Shown here one piece after another: positions 1 through 8,032 of a stretch of 64,000 nt of DNA. Position 1 is the first letter of the stretch. Each line of letters starts with the position of its first letter. The notes beneath the pieces are model-generated. The model saw only the letters and a list, made by a program, of their open reading frames with translations. It searched no databases and was not told the origin of the DNA. This DNA comes from DAOTWA01 sp034435955 (GTDB taxonomy: Bacteria; Chloroflexota; Anaerolineae; Anaerolineales; Anaerolineaceae). The stretch is from contig DAOTWA010000045.1 in the NCBI GenBank assembly GCA_034435955.1, forward strand, positions 28,837 through 92,836, read 5' to 3'. The position numbers and the translations under genes were made by a program.

Positions 1-1996
1 CGCGTACATCCAACGCGCCCACCGTTACTTGCCCGCGCAGCCGCTCGCCATTCAGAAGATCTTTATAGCTCCCATCGAGTTCCACTTGCTGAACGGAATG
101 GTTATGGTTGAGCACAAAAAGCAAGCGGGTCCCGCCCCGGCAACGCTCACAGATTTCAACGCCGGGCGGCGCTGACAGCACTGGTTCGACGCCAGCCAGG
201 TCGAGCAGCCAGTCGGACAGGCGATTGTACAAGCGCTCGTCCCCGTCCGTTCCGACGTAGACAGCGAAACCTGCTCCATAATGATTCAACGTAATTGCCG
301 GTTTGCCGGCATAATAATCGCGCGTATAACGGGCCACCACAACAGCGCCGCGGGGTTCCAATATATCCGCCCAGTTGCTCGTCTCGACCTGGGCGCCAGC
401 CAACTCAGGCGAAATGAAATCCAGTTGATTGTGGGCGTCAGGCGGGAGGGAATCGTACTCTTCCACCGTCACGCCACACACATCGGCCAACAGTCCCGGA
501 AGACGTTCATCGACCACCGCATTGAATTCGTTCTTAACGCCGCTGCGCATGGTAACCATCAAGATACCTCCCGAGCGCACATAGTTGCGGAGGTTCCGAG
601 CGATTTCCTCTGGCAGGACGTGCAAGGATGGGGCGACTACCAATTGATATCCTTCCAGGTTTGCCTCTGGAGGGAGCACGTCAACCGCAACATTGCGAGC
701 GTGGAAGGAGTTGTATATTCGAGCGAAGTGGTGCGGGTATGAAAACCCGGGATTATTCCCCTGGACATTGAACGCAAAGCGTGAATCGTAAGACATCAGC
801 ATCGCGACCCGGGCGTGTGTTTCCAAGCCGGTCAACCGCTCCCTGATTCTGGCAATCTCGCGCCCCATTTGTTGTATTTCATGATAGCGGCGGCTGCGAC
901 TCCCATCATGATCCAACAAACCATGCCAGTACTGTTCGGTGCCAAAACGGGCGGTGCGCCAGCGAAAGAAAAGCACTGCTTCGGCGCCATGCGCGATCGT
1001 CTGGTAGGCCCACAATCTCAGCTCGCCCGGACGGGGCGGCACACTGACCATTTCCCAGCCGCCCGGGCCAGCCTGCTGCTCGGTGATCCAAAAAGGAGCT
1101 CTCTTCAGTCCGCGCATCAGATCCAGGGACAGCGCCATGCGGTTGGCGTCTACCTCGGCGCGCATATCCCATTGGGTGCGCGGGTAATTGTTCCAGGCAG
1201 CCACGTCCAGCGGCTGCGCCAGCTCAAAAAAATTGAGTTCTTCCTGGTCGAACCCGCCCTGGAAATTATGCAGGATTGGCACGTCCGGGCAGAAATGACG
1301 CAGCAGGCTGATTTGAAGTTGCTGGTATTCCCGGTATGCAGCCGAGCTGAAGCGGTAATAATCCAGCGCCAGGCCCGGGTTTGGAGCACTCCCGGCATCC
1401 AGAGGCAGAGGAATTTCATCCCATCGGTCGTACACCTGACCCCAGAAAGCTGTCCCCCACCGGCGGTTCAGCTCTTCCAGGGTCCCATAGCGCTGCTCAA
1501 GCCAGGCGTGGAAAGACCGTGCGCAGGAAGAGCAATAGCATAAGCCGCCAAACTCATTGTCCACCTGCCAGGCGGCCAGCGCCGGATGGCCAGCAAAATG
1601 AGCCGCCAATGCGCCAACGATTCGCTCTGTGGCGGCGCGATACTCCCTGCTGGTGGGACAGTAGCCGCGCCGGTTCCCATACGCGACCCGTACGCCGTCC
1701 TTGCGCACGCGGAAAATGCCCGGATGGTCTGTCGCTAACCAGGCTGGCGGAGCGGCAGTGGGTGTGCCGAGCATGACCCTCAGCCCGTGCGCCGAAAGGG
1801 TCGCGATGGCACGTTCCAGCCAGGAAAAGTCGAAGCGCCCTTCGACGGGTTCCATTTTCACCCAGGCAAACTCTCCCAGGCGTGCCAGGTTAAAACCAGC
1901 TTCGGCCATCCATTGTGCATCGGTGGCCCAGCGATCCTCCGGCCATTGCTCAGGATAATAATCCACACCAAAATAGAAAGGCTGTCTGGAGACCAT
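1..1996 (-). CDS. Beta-galactosidase, glycoside hydrolase family 42 (3' end cut by window edge)
   Basis: About 665 codons are visible, reading out of the left edge without a stop; GH42 enzymes are usually 650-690 residues, so little is missing. The start ATG (1996) follows a GAGGGAGG ribosome site. The N-terminal half is a TIM barrel: the acid/base Glu is E148 in DNEFG and the nucleophile is E306 in WITEQQAG. Cysteines C113, C153, C155 and C158 match the zinc site of GH42 enzymes. The remainder corresponds to the trimerisation and C-terminal beta domains. It hydrolyses terminal beta-galactosides in the cytoplasm, as no signal peptide is seen. It is the last gene of the sugar ABC transporter operon (permease stop only 59 bp upstream), so it probably acts on the imported sugar. 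The exact substrate (lactose, galactan fragments) cannot be read. Confidence 0.93.
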   Translation of the reverse strand, partial: MVSRQPFYFGVDYYPEQWPEDRWATDAQWMAEAGFNLARLGEFAWVKMEPVEGRFDFSWLERAIATLSAHGLRVMLGTPTAAPPAWLATDHPGIFRVRKDGVRVAYGNRRGYCPTSREYRAATERIVGALAAHFAGHPALAAWQVDNEFGGLCYCSSCARSFHAWLEQRYGTLEELNRRWGTAFWGQVYDRWDEIPLPLDAGSAPNPGLALDYYRFSSAAYREYQQLQISLLRHFCPDVPILHNFQGGFDQEELNFFELAQPLDVAAWNNYPRTQWDMRAEVDANRMALSLDLMRGLKRAPFWITEQQAGPGGWEMVSVPPRPGELRLWAYQTIAHGAEAVLFFRWRTARFGTEQYWHGLLDHDGSRSRRYHEIQQMGREIARIRERLTGLETHARVAMLMSYDSRFAFNVQGNNPGFSYPHHFARIYNSFHARNVAVDVLPPEANLEGYQLVVAPSLHVLPEEIARNLRNYVRSGGILMVTMRSGVKNEFNAVVDERLPGLLADVCGVTVEEYDSLPPDAHNQLDFISPELAGAQVETSNWADILEPRGAVVVARYTRDYYAGKPAITLNHYGAGFAVYVGTDGDERLYNRLSDWLLDLAGVEPVLSAPPGVEICERCRGGTRLLFVLNHNHSVQQVELDGSYKDLLNGERLRGQVTVGALDVR

Positions 1997-2055
1997 ATCC
2001 TCCCTCTAAATCAGCCACAGAGTTCATGTTCATCGGGTATAGGGCTTCGAAGGCT

Positions 2056-2928
2056 TTACCCTTTCAGGGCGCCAGCGGTTAATCCAGAGATGAACTGGCG
2101 CGAAGCCGCCCAAAATGCGATCAATATGGGCAGCATGGCCAATGCGGTGCCAAACATGAGCACACCGTAATCGCCACCCCGGTATGGATCTCCTCGCAGG
2201 ATCTGCAATGCCAGGGGAAGGGTGGCCACTTCTACCTTTTTCAGCACGACCAGTGGATAGAAAAAGGCGTTCCAGCTACCCATGAAAGTCATGATGCCCA
2301 AGGCGCCATAAGCCGGCTTGAGCAGCGGGGCAATGATGCGAAAGAAGATTGCGAACTCGCTGCACCCGTCAACCCGCGCAGCGTCGACCAGCTCAGCCGA
2401 GATATTGGCCAGGACGTACTGGCGCATCCAAAATATGCCAAATGCGGAGACCGCCCCTGGAACGATCAAGGCCTTTAAATCGTTGATCCAGCCGATGCGG
2501 CTGATGACGATGAACCAGGGTATCAGCATCACCAGGGAAGGGACCATCATGGTGCCGAGCATCAGGCTGAAAAGCTGGTTTCTCCCCGGGAATCTGTACA
2601 TGGCGAAGGCATATCCCCCCATCGAGCAGAACAGCAAGGTCAGGAAAGTTGTCACCGAAGCCACGATCAGGCTGTTGAGGAAATTCTTCCAGAACGGGAT
2701 GACTTTCAGCATGTTGAGGTAATTGGCCACCAGATGATTGCCGGGCAGGAGGGGCGGCGGGTAATGAAATATCGTCTGGGTGCTGTGAGTAGCCAAGACG
2801 AGCATCCAATAAAAGGGCAGGAATGAGAGCACGGCGCCAATGATTACAATGACATACAAGATTATTTTGGATAGAGCCTGGCCGACGGCAGTTCTTGATT
2901 GACGGGTTTGGAGCCGAGCGCTCATCAT
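2056..2928 (-). CDS. Carbohydrate ABC transporter permease, MalG type (CUT1)
   Basis: About 290 residues with six membrane segments. The EAA loop for the ATPase contact reads VDAARVDGCSEF...IIAPLLKP at about two thirds of the length, the MalG-type signature. An in-frame ATG lies at 2940, but GGAGGGATAT sits just before the ATG pair at 2928/2925, so the start is placed there. It forms the membrane channel together with the adjacent MalF-type permease (22 bp upstream). No ATPase gene is in the cluster; CUT1 systems often share a general MsmK/UgpC-like ATPase encoded elsewhere (known of the family, inferred here). Confidence 0.92.
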   Translation of the reverse strand: MMSARLQTRQSRTAVGQALSKIILYVIVIIGAVLSFLPFYWMLVLATHSTQTIFHYPPPLLPGNHLVANYLNMLKVIPFWKNFLNSLIVASVTTFLTLLFCSMGGYAFAMYRFPGRNQLFSLMLGTMMVPSLVMLIPWFIVISRIGWINDLKALIVPGAVSAFGIFWMRQYVLANISAELVDAARVDGCSEFAIFFRIIAPLLKPAYGALGIMTFMGSWNAFFYPLVVLKKVEVATLPLALQILRGDPYRGGDYGVLMFGTALAMLPILIAFWAASRQFISGLTAGALKG

Positions 2929-2950
2929 ATATCCCTCCATGGGCCTGTAT

Positions 2951-3892
2951 TCACGCGGATCCGGCCGGCCGTCCGAACAGTTTAATGTTGACTGCCGAAA
3001 GAATCACGATGATGAAGCAGATCACATAGGCCATGGCCGATGCGTAGCCCAGATGGCCGCGCTGAAATCCCTCCGTGTAAAGATACAGCGACATGGTCAG
3101 ACCGGCGTAGTTCGTCCCTCCAAGGGTTTGCATCCAGGTGAGCAGATAGGGTTCATCGAAAATCGTGATGCCGCCGACGAAGGAAAGGATGAGAGAAAAC
3201 AAGATGATCGGCTTGAGCAAGGGTAAGGCGATATAACGAAAGAGCTGGGGATAACTCGCTCCGTCGATCTTGGCCGCGTCGTAAAGCTCCGCATCGATGC
3301 CCTGGAGCCCGGCCAGATAGATCACCATGTTCCAACCGGTCCAACGCCAGACGAAAAGGAGGATGATCGCCGGTTTGATCCAAAAGCCAGTCCCTCCCCA
3401 CCAATCGATGGGTTGTAAGCCAAGGCTGGTCAGGACGTAATTGATCAGGCCAAACCGAACCCCGTACATGGTCATAAAGACGAAAGCCACGGCCACCGAA
3501 GACGTCACCATGGGGGTGAAATAGATCGCCTGGAACAGGCGACTCAGCTTGACGAGTCCAGAATTCAGGATGAAAGCCAGGGCCAGTGCGATGAGGATCA
3601 TGGGCACGTGAGCCGCCACCCAGATCACGATCGTATTCCAGAATGAGATCAGGAAGATTTTGTCCCGGAACAGTTCGATGTAGTTCGTTATCCCGCGGAA
3701 ATCCATCTGACCGTAGCCGGTCCAACTGGTGAAGCTTAGGTAAAAGGAAAAAACGATCGGGAAGAAACCAAATACAGCGAAAAGGATGTAGAAAGGGGAA
3801 ATGTAAACATATGCGACCCAATTTCGCTTGACCTCACGCCACAATCGGGAGACCTTAGCGGCACGCGCCTTGGTAAGAGCTACGCTCGTCAC
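2951..3892 (-). CDS. Carbohydrate ABC transporter permease, MalF type (CUT1)
   Basis: About 314 residues, six membrane helices, first one at about residues 25-50. The EAA motif is ELYDAAKIDGAS...IALPLLKP. The frame is open from a TTG at 3919, but the GTG at 3892 has AAAGG 10 bases upstream and gives a family-like N terminus; I chose it with moderate certainty. It partners the MalG-type permease downstream and receives substrate from the lipoprotein binding protein encoded upstream. A strong hairpin (3937-3971) lies between the binding-protein gene and this one. Confidence 0.9.
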   Translation of the reverse strand: MTSVALTKARAAKVSRLWREVKRNWVAYVYISPFYILFAVFGFFPIVFSFYLSFTSWTGYGQMDFRGITNYIELFRDKIFLISFWNTIVIWVAAHVPMILIALALAFILNSGLVKLSRLFQAIYFTPMVTSSVAVAFVFMTMYGVRFGLINYVLTSLGLQPIDWWGGTGFWIKPAIILLFVWRWTGWNMVIYLAGLQGIDAELYDAAKIDGASYPQLFRYIALPLLKPIILFSLILSFVGGITIFDEPYLLTWMQTLGGTNYAGLTMSLYLYTEGFQRGHLGYASAMAYVICFIIVILSAVNIKLFGRPAGSA

Positions 3893-3936
3893 TGTCCATC
3901 GGCCTTTCGTTTGGAACAAACCGGATCAATTTGTGG

Positions 3937-3971
3937 GCCGTCCCCGGCCTGCCTTGCGGGCCGAGGACGGC
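3937..3971 (-). terminator. Hairpin between binding-protein and permease genes (attenuator or mRNA-stabilising stem)
   Basis: GCCGTCC (3937-3943) with following CCGGCC pairs with GGCCG and GGACGGC (3959-3971), about 12 bp with one bulge around a 9-base loop. No T run follows on the minus strand. Stems in this position, after the binding-protein gene, are known from maltose-type operons to protect the 3' end of the upstream message and lower permease expression. Confidence 0.6.
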
Positions 3972-3983
3972 GGCAGAGTGGAA

Positions 3984-5387
3984 TTATTCTTTATGGAGCA
4001 TCTTCATCAAGGTTTCACGGTCGCGCGCGGTGGCATCTTGAATCGCTTTTTCGGCGTTGTTCAGTGTTTCCTGAGGGTCAAGGTTCTGATCCAGCATTTT
4101 GACCACTTCAGACATGAAGGCCTGTTCTGCGGTCGCATCCATCGGGGTGGTGAATATTTTGCCCGGGGAAGTGGCGATCTTCGTCCATAGCGCGCGCGTG
4201 TTTTCGCCGCCGAAATAGGCATCCCCTTCCATATAAAGCGGGTTATCCCAGGCGGGCTTGAACGCAGGGAAATAATCCACGGTCACGAACATGCGGTTCT
4301 GTGCATCGGCGGTGGCCATGGCGTATTCGATGAACGCCCAGGCGGCCTCCTTGTTTTTGCTTTGCTCGGTAATGGCAAGGAATGAGCCGCCCCAGTTCTG
4401 CAGCGGATCTTCTGGGATGGGCACCACGCCCCAATTGCCGGCCCCTTGGGGGTCGATCCATGATTTCAGGAACCCGCCGAACCAGCAGCCGATGATCAAC
4501 GTGGCGATTTGTCCGTTGCCGATGGCTGAATACCACTCCTGTGTCCAGGTGGGGATCTTGGCGTCGAATTTCAGCTTACGGGCTTCCAGCGCGTATTCCA
4601 GAAGCTGCTTTGTCCTGGGGTTGTTGACCGCCACGTTGTAGTTCTCATCGAAGAAGTTCTTGTGGGCGTAATAGATGTAAGGGATGTCGGAGGCGTTGCT
4701 CATCCAGAATTGATTCTTGGCTGGATTGGCGACCTTCTTGCCGGCGTCAAGATATCCTTGCCAGGTAGAAAACAGTTTGGCGACATCTTCGGGCGCATCC
4801 GGCAATCCGGCTTTCTTAAAGATATCGCGGCGGTAAAATATCGAAGCCGGGCCGATATCCCAGGGGAAGGCCAGCAAACGACCATCCGGGCTCATCGCCT
4901 GATCCCACTTATAGGCGACAAACTGATCCCTGTATTTACCGGCATTGAAGGGCGGTTGCAGGAGGTCGACCAGACCGCCCTGCATCACGAAGCGGCCGAT
5001 ATCGTTGATCTCGATCATGGATATATCCGGGGCTCCCTCGCCGGCCGCCAACGCGGTGGCCAAGGCGTCGCGCGTTCCACCCGCCATACCGGGGTTCATC
5101 TGCCAGGTGACCTTTATATCCGGATATTTTTGGTTGAAGCCCTGAATGATCGCTTCGAAAGCCTTATCCGCTGAGGGCCAGCCCCAGATTACGATCTCGC
5201 CCGAAAGCTTTTTCTCAGTGGGCTGAGGAGCGGTTGTGGGCGTCACCAGCACTTCTTTGACGATCGGCGTGCCGGCAACAATTTGGGTGATTACTTGAGG
5301 GGTAGCGGCGGGCGTGCAGGCAGAGAGCGCAATGATCCCTGCCAATGTGGCCAGGGAGATGCGTTTGATCCAACGAATGTGGGACAT
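3984..5387 (-). CDS. Extracellular sugar-binding lipoprotein of ABC transporter (SBP family 1)
   Basis: 467 residues from ATG 5387, which has AGGAG 6 bases upstream; the frame is open to 5444, but residues before this Met do not look like a signal. A basic start (RWIKR), hydrophobic stretch and lipobox LSAC put the lipid-modified cysteine at C24. A short Thr/Pro linker follows, then a family 1 solute-binding fold (IVIWGW... near residue 60, later KEAAWAFIEYAM). It captures an oligosaccharide or galactoside outside the membrane. It is the first structural gene of the cluster with the two permeases and GH42 enzyme, 303 bp downstream of lacI. Confidence 0.93.
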   Translation of the reverse strand: MSHIRWIKRISLATLAGIIALSACTPAATPQVITQIVAGTPIVKEVLVTPTTAPQPTEKKLSGEIVIWGWPSADKAFEAIIQGFNQKYPDIKVTWQMNPGMAGGTRDALATALAAGEGAPDISMIEINDIGRFVMQGGLVDLLQPPFNAGKYRDQFVAYKWDQAMSPDGRLLAFPWDIGPASIFYRRDIFKKAGLPDAPEDVAKLFSTWQGYLDAGKKVANPAKNQFWMSNASDIPYIYYAHKNFFDENYNVAVNNPRTKQLLEYALEARKLKFDAKIPTWTQEWYSAIGNGQIATLIIGCWFGGFLKSWIDPQGAGNWGVVPIPEDPLQNWGGSFLAITEQSKNKEAAWAFIEYAMATADAQNRMFVTVDYFPAFKPAWDNPLYMEGDAYFGGENTRALWTKIATSPGKIFTTPMDATAEQAFMSEVVKMLDQNLDPQETLNNAEKAIQDATARDRETLMKMLHKE

Positions 5388-5403
5388 TTTTTCTCCTCTT
5401 CTA

Positions 5404-5418
5404 TTCACACAATGTGAA
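5404..5418. promoter_or_regulatory. Inverted repeat upstream of sugar-binding protein gene
   Basis: TTCACA-CAA-TGTGAA is a perfect 6-3-6 inverted repeat located 17-31 bp before the binding-protein start codon, between its ribosome site and any promoter. Upstream of it lie two direct repeats of GACGGCAAA (5437-5445 and 5447-5455) exactly 10 bp apart, with a partial third copy. Both look like protein-binding sites; which protein binds is unknown. The LacI operator core AGCGCT is not present here. Confidence 0.45.
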
Positions 5419-5543
5419 AAGAAAACAAACGAAACGGACGGCAAAAGACGGCAAACGGCAGCTAGCTTATCGCGGTCACCTCCTTTTACTGTTCACCCAA
5501 CCCTAATGCCGCCGTTTGTTGGATCGCCTGGGCCGCGTCGTGC

Positions 5544-5549
5544 TATAAT
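5544..5549 (+). promoter_or_regulatory. Extended -10 promoter for candidate small RNA
   Basis: TGC-TATAAT is a consensus extended -10 element on the plus strand (TATAAT at 5544-5549). A weak -35 (TTGGAT) lies 19 bp upstream. No protein gene starts downstream on this strand; a structured stretch ending in an intrinsic terminator does. Confidence 0.5.
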
Positions 5550-5555
5550 GCCATA

Positions 5556-5660
5556 GACGCGATGCCCGGAGGCGAAAAGCGGGTTTCCCCGTGGCGCAAT
5601 CGGCATCGGGTAGAAGTGTTTGCCGGGGTTCTCCACACCGTTCGGCAAACACTTTCTTTT
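5556..5660 (+). ncRNA. Candidate small structured RNA between lacI and the sugar-binding protein gene
   Basis: Downstream of the extended -10 at 5544 a start is expected near 5556. The transcript would contain a 7 bp stem CGATGCC (5560-5566) with GGCATCG (5602-5608), enclosing a small CGGG/CCCG hairpin. It would end with a 12 bp stem AAGTGTTTGCCG (5614-5625) with its complement at 5643-5654, followed by TCTTTT, an intrinsic terminator in plus orientation. No plus-strand gene lies nearby, so a terminator here makes sense mainly for a short RNA of about 105 bases. It is antisense to the lacI-operon intergenic region. It does not match tRNA, SRP RNA or a riboswitch I know. The stem could instead serve lacI on the minus strand, but that side lacks a T run. 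Confidence 0.4.
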
Positions 5661-5690
5661 GGGGTGGTATTAGTAACGTTCGGCCTCAGA

Positions 5691-6713
5691 TTACCGGCAA
5701 GACGAACGCACGATTAATTCAGTTGCTAACAATACTTCCCGGCTTTGATAATCTTCTGGTCGCTCGATGGCTTCGAGGAGCATACGGGTGGCCACCGCCC
5801 CCACCTCGCGCATCGGCTGGCGGATGGTGGTAAGCGGCGGGTTGCTGAATTCGGCAGCGGGGATATCGTCATAGCCCACTACCGAGACATCCTCGGGAAC
5901 GCGCTTGCCGGCCTCACATAAAGCGCGAATGGCCCCGATAGCCATCTGGTCATTGTGAGCGAAAAGGGCTGAAAATTGTACATTGCGGGCCAATAATTCC
6001 TGCACGGCTCGATACCCGCTGGAATACGACCAATCCCCCCTGACAACCAGTTGTGGATCAAAAGGCAGGCCGGCTTCTTGCAATGCCTCGCGATAGCCGC
6101 GCATACGGTCAGTTACGGACTTCCAGGTGTCCGGTCCGGCGATGGTGGCGATGCGGGTGTGCCCGGCAGAAAGCAGGCACCGGGTGGCGCTTCGCCCGCC
6201 CTCAACATTGTCCACGTCCACGACCGTCAGGTCTTCTCCGGGCAGGTAATAGGCCGTGGTGACCACCGGCACGCGACTGCGCAAGAGCTGGATCAGGGCG
6301 CGCTCGTCCGGTTCCGAAGAGGGTCGCGCGAAGAGGACGCCCTCCACGTGGCGCTCGGTGAGCAGGCGGATGTACTCAGGCTCATCCTTGGGGTTGCGTT
6401 CGGTACTGCCCAACATGAGGAAATAACCATGCTTGCGGGCTTCCAATTCGGCGCCGCTGATCACCTGAGTGAAAAAGTAATCACTGAAATCGGCGGTGAT
6501 CAATCCCAGCGTGCGGGTGCGGTTGGAGGCGAGACCGCGGGCGATGGCATTGGGTCGGTAACCCAGGCGGGCAATGATGGCTTCCACACGCTGGCGCGTC
6601 TCGGCGGAAACGTCCGGGCGACGATTGATGACCCGCGAGACGGTCTGGATAGAGACGCCGGCTTCTTTAGCGACCTGGGAGATGGTGACGTTTCTGGAAT
6701 CGGGCATGGCCAA
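5691..6713 (-). CDS. LacI family transcriptional regulator
   Basis: 340 residues. The N-terminal helix-turn-helix and hinge helix match the family (TISQVAKEAGVSIQTVSRVIN at about 10-30, then GYRPNAIARGL). A periplasmic-binding-like effector domain follows (FAHNDQMAIGAI near 225, VSVVGYDDIPAAEFSNPPLTTI near 280). In-frame Met codons at 6713 and 6707 are both possible. Known LacI members repress sugar genes until an inducer binds. The sugar operon lies directly downstream on the same strand, so it is probably its local regulator. Three operator-like copies overlap its own promoter, which indicates autoregulation. Confidence 0.93.
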   Translation of the reverse strand: MAMPDSRNVTISQVAKEAGVSIQTVSRVINRRPDVSAETRQRVEAIIARLGYRPNAIARGLASNRTRTLGLITADFSDYFFTQVISGAELEARKHGYFLMLGSTERNPKDEPEYIRLLTERHVEGVLFARPSSEPDERALIQLLRSRVPVVTTAYYLPGEDLTVVDVDNVEGGRSATRCLLSAGHTRIATIAGPDTWKSVTDRMRGYREALQEAGLPFDPQLVVRGDWSYSSGYRAVQELLARNVQFSALFAHNDQMAIGAIRALCEAGKRVPEDVSVVGYDDIPAAEFSNPPLTTIRQPMREVGAVATRMLLEAIERPEDYQSREVLLATELIVRSSCR

Positions 6714-6730
6714 TGAAAGGAAATCGGTTA

Positions 6731-6768
6731 TTGTGAGCGCTATCGGGAGCGCTACCGTGAGCGCTCAC
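6731..6768. promoter_or_regulatory. Triple LacI-type operator in front of lacI
   Basis: Three AGCGCT cores sit at 6736-6741, 6748-6753 and 6760-6765, each 12 bp apart. The third is the centre of a perfect palindrome GTGAGCGCTCAC (6757-6768); the first is preceded by TTGTG. A minus-strand -10 TATAAT (6770-6775) abuts the palindrome, so a bound regulator would cover the transcription start of lacI. The cores resemble the general LacI/GalR half-site arrangement with a central CG. Confidence 0.75.
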
Positions 6769-6769
6769 A

Positions 6770-6801
6770 ATTATATTAGCACGCTCGGAGTGGAGAGTCA
6801 A
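6770..6801 (-). promoter_or_regulatory. Predicted lacI promoter
   Basis: On the minus strand TTGACT (6796-6801) and TATAAT (6770-6775) are separated by 20 bp, longer than ideal, with a TGCTAA element before the -10. The operator array begins one base after the -10. Confidence 0.5.
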
Positions 6802-6804
6802 TAG

Positions 6805-7150
6805 GCTCTTTCCGACAATGGTGCACGTTCATTGGGATTTTGGATGAATCCATGGCCTATACGCGGATGGCGAGGCGAAAGCGGTCCGTTTACGGCGCCA
6901 GTCGCTCCCCCAGGATAAAACTGCCCTCGTTGGATGCCCAATCAGGCATTTACCCGCGCATTCTATTGAGGCGGTTCGCAATATGGAAGAAAGATCGGAT
7001 GATCGTGCGGCAAATGTCCACGGAGGCGCCAGGCAAGGCCGATGATGGGACAGAGAAGGGATTTCTATTTCGAGATAAAAAAGTCCTCCCATCGCGATCC
7101 CTCCGGGAAATCCCGGCGCCCGCCATGCCGGATCGGATGAAAGGAAAAGG
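6805..7150. other. Intergenic stretch without a supported gene
   Basis: About 345 bp between the lacI promoter and tRNA-Val. Short open frames on both strands show no recognisable protein and no good ribosome site. One small GC-rich hairpin (CCGGGAAATCCCGG, about 7107-7120) lies just beyond the 3' end of the minus-strand tRNA. Confidence 0.5.
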
Positions 7151-7225
7151 TGGGCGCGAGAGGTCTCGAACCTCCGAACCTCACGGATGTGAACCGTGCG
7201 CTCTGACCAACTGAGCTACGCGCCC
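7151..7225 (-). tRNA. tRNA-Val (anticodon CAC)
   Basis: The minus strand folds as a complete 75-base cloverleaf. The acceptor GGGCGCG pairs with CGCGCCC, the D arm is GCTC...GAGC, the anticodon stem CACGG/CCGTG encloses the loop TTCACAT with anticodon CAC (decodes GTG), and the T arm is GGAGG-TTCGAGA-CCTCT. The discriminator is A. The bases after it are CCT, so the CCA end is not encoded and must be added after transcription. Confidence 0.93.
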
Positions 7226-7270
7226 TGAATGATCCCCATTATATCAAACCCTCCACGGGCTGACAAGAAA

Positions 7271-8026
7271 TCACCCGAACCGACCCTGGACATAATCCAG
7301 GGTGCGCTGATCCGTCGGCGTGATGAAGATTTTCTCGCGCGGGCCGAATTCGATCAGCTCGCCCATGAGGAAAAAGGCCGCATCGTCAGCCACCCTGACT
7401 GCCTGCTGGGTGTTGTGCGGGGCGATCACGATCGTGTATTCCTCTTTCAGCTCCTGCAGGGTGGCCTCGATTTTAGCGGTCGCGATTGGATCGAGGGCCG
7501 AGGTAGGCTCATCCAGCAGGATCACCTCGGGCTGGTTGGCCAGCACACGGGCCAGGCACAGCCGCTGCTGCTGGCCGCCGGAGAGCTCCGCTGCCTGATC
7601 GAACAGCCGGTCGTAGACCTCGTCCCACAGGGCGGCCTGACGCAGCGCCCGCTCGACGGCGGCATCCAATTTCCGCCGATCTCGTTCCCCGGCCCGGCGC
7701 AACCCATAGACCACATTCTCATAAATCGACATCGGCAGCACGATCGGCCGGGCGAAGACCATGCCCACTTTCCGCCGCAGGCTGATCACGTCGATGGCCG
7801 GGTCGAGCACATTTTGCCCGTTGAACAGCACGCGGCCGGAGATCGATGTCACATCGGCCAGATCGTTCAGCCGGTTGAGCGCGCGCAGCAGGGTGGATTT
7901 CCCGCCGCCAGCCGGCCCAAACAGCACGGTGATCGCGTTGGCGCGGATGCGCATGCTGACGTGCTTAAGGCTTTCCGTGCCATCCGAGTAGTTCAGGCTC
8001 AGGTCCTCGATGACGAATTTGTCCAT
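7271..8026 (-). CDS. pstB: Phosphate ABC transporter ATP-binding protein PstB
   Basis: 251 residues. Walker A is GPAGGGKST (about 38-46), the signature is ELSGGQQQR (about 146-154), Walker B is VILLDEPTSALDP, and the switch His is in APHNTQQA. The middle has the PstB-like SIYENVVYG. The Q-loop Gln expected in MVFQxP is Ala here (MVFARP, about residue 93), a departure from most PstB proteins. It energises phosphate uptake with PstA/PstC. It is the last gene of pstSCAB; the stop of pstA lies 6 bp upstream. No phoU follows in this cluster. Confidence 0.93.
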   Translation of the reverse strand: MDKFVIEDLSLNYSDGTESLKHVSMRIRANAITVLFGPAGGGKSTLLRALNRLNDLADVTSISGRVLFNGQNVLDPAIDVISLRRKVGMVFARPIVLPMSIYENVVYGLRRAGERDRRKLDAAVERALRQAALWDEVYDRLFDQAAELSGGQQQRLCLARVLANQPEVILLDEPTSALDPIATAKIEATLQELKEEYTIVIAPHNTQQAVRVADDAAFFLMGELIEFGPREKIFITPTDQRTLDYVQGRFG

Positions 8027-8032
8027 AGGTGG

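Noticed and set aside
5466..5490. CACCTCCTTTT like the 3' end of 16S rRNA
   Set aside because: Only the anti-Shine-Dalgarno core matches; no rRNA flanks. On the minus strand it reads as a Shine-Dalgarno sequence without a usable start codon.
5578..5660. tRNA-like stretch (GTGGCGCAATCGG resembles a D arm)
   Set aside because: No acceptor stem, no matching second half of the D stem, no T loop with TTCRA; the region folds better as a stem plus terminator.
5691..6713. Pseudogene or truncation in lacI
   Set aside because: Full length for the family and all domains intact.
7151..7225. tRNA-Val as an integration site for a mobile element
   Set aside because: No integrase gene, no repeat of the tRNA 3' end and no change in gene character on either side.
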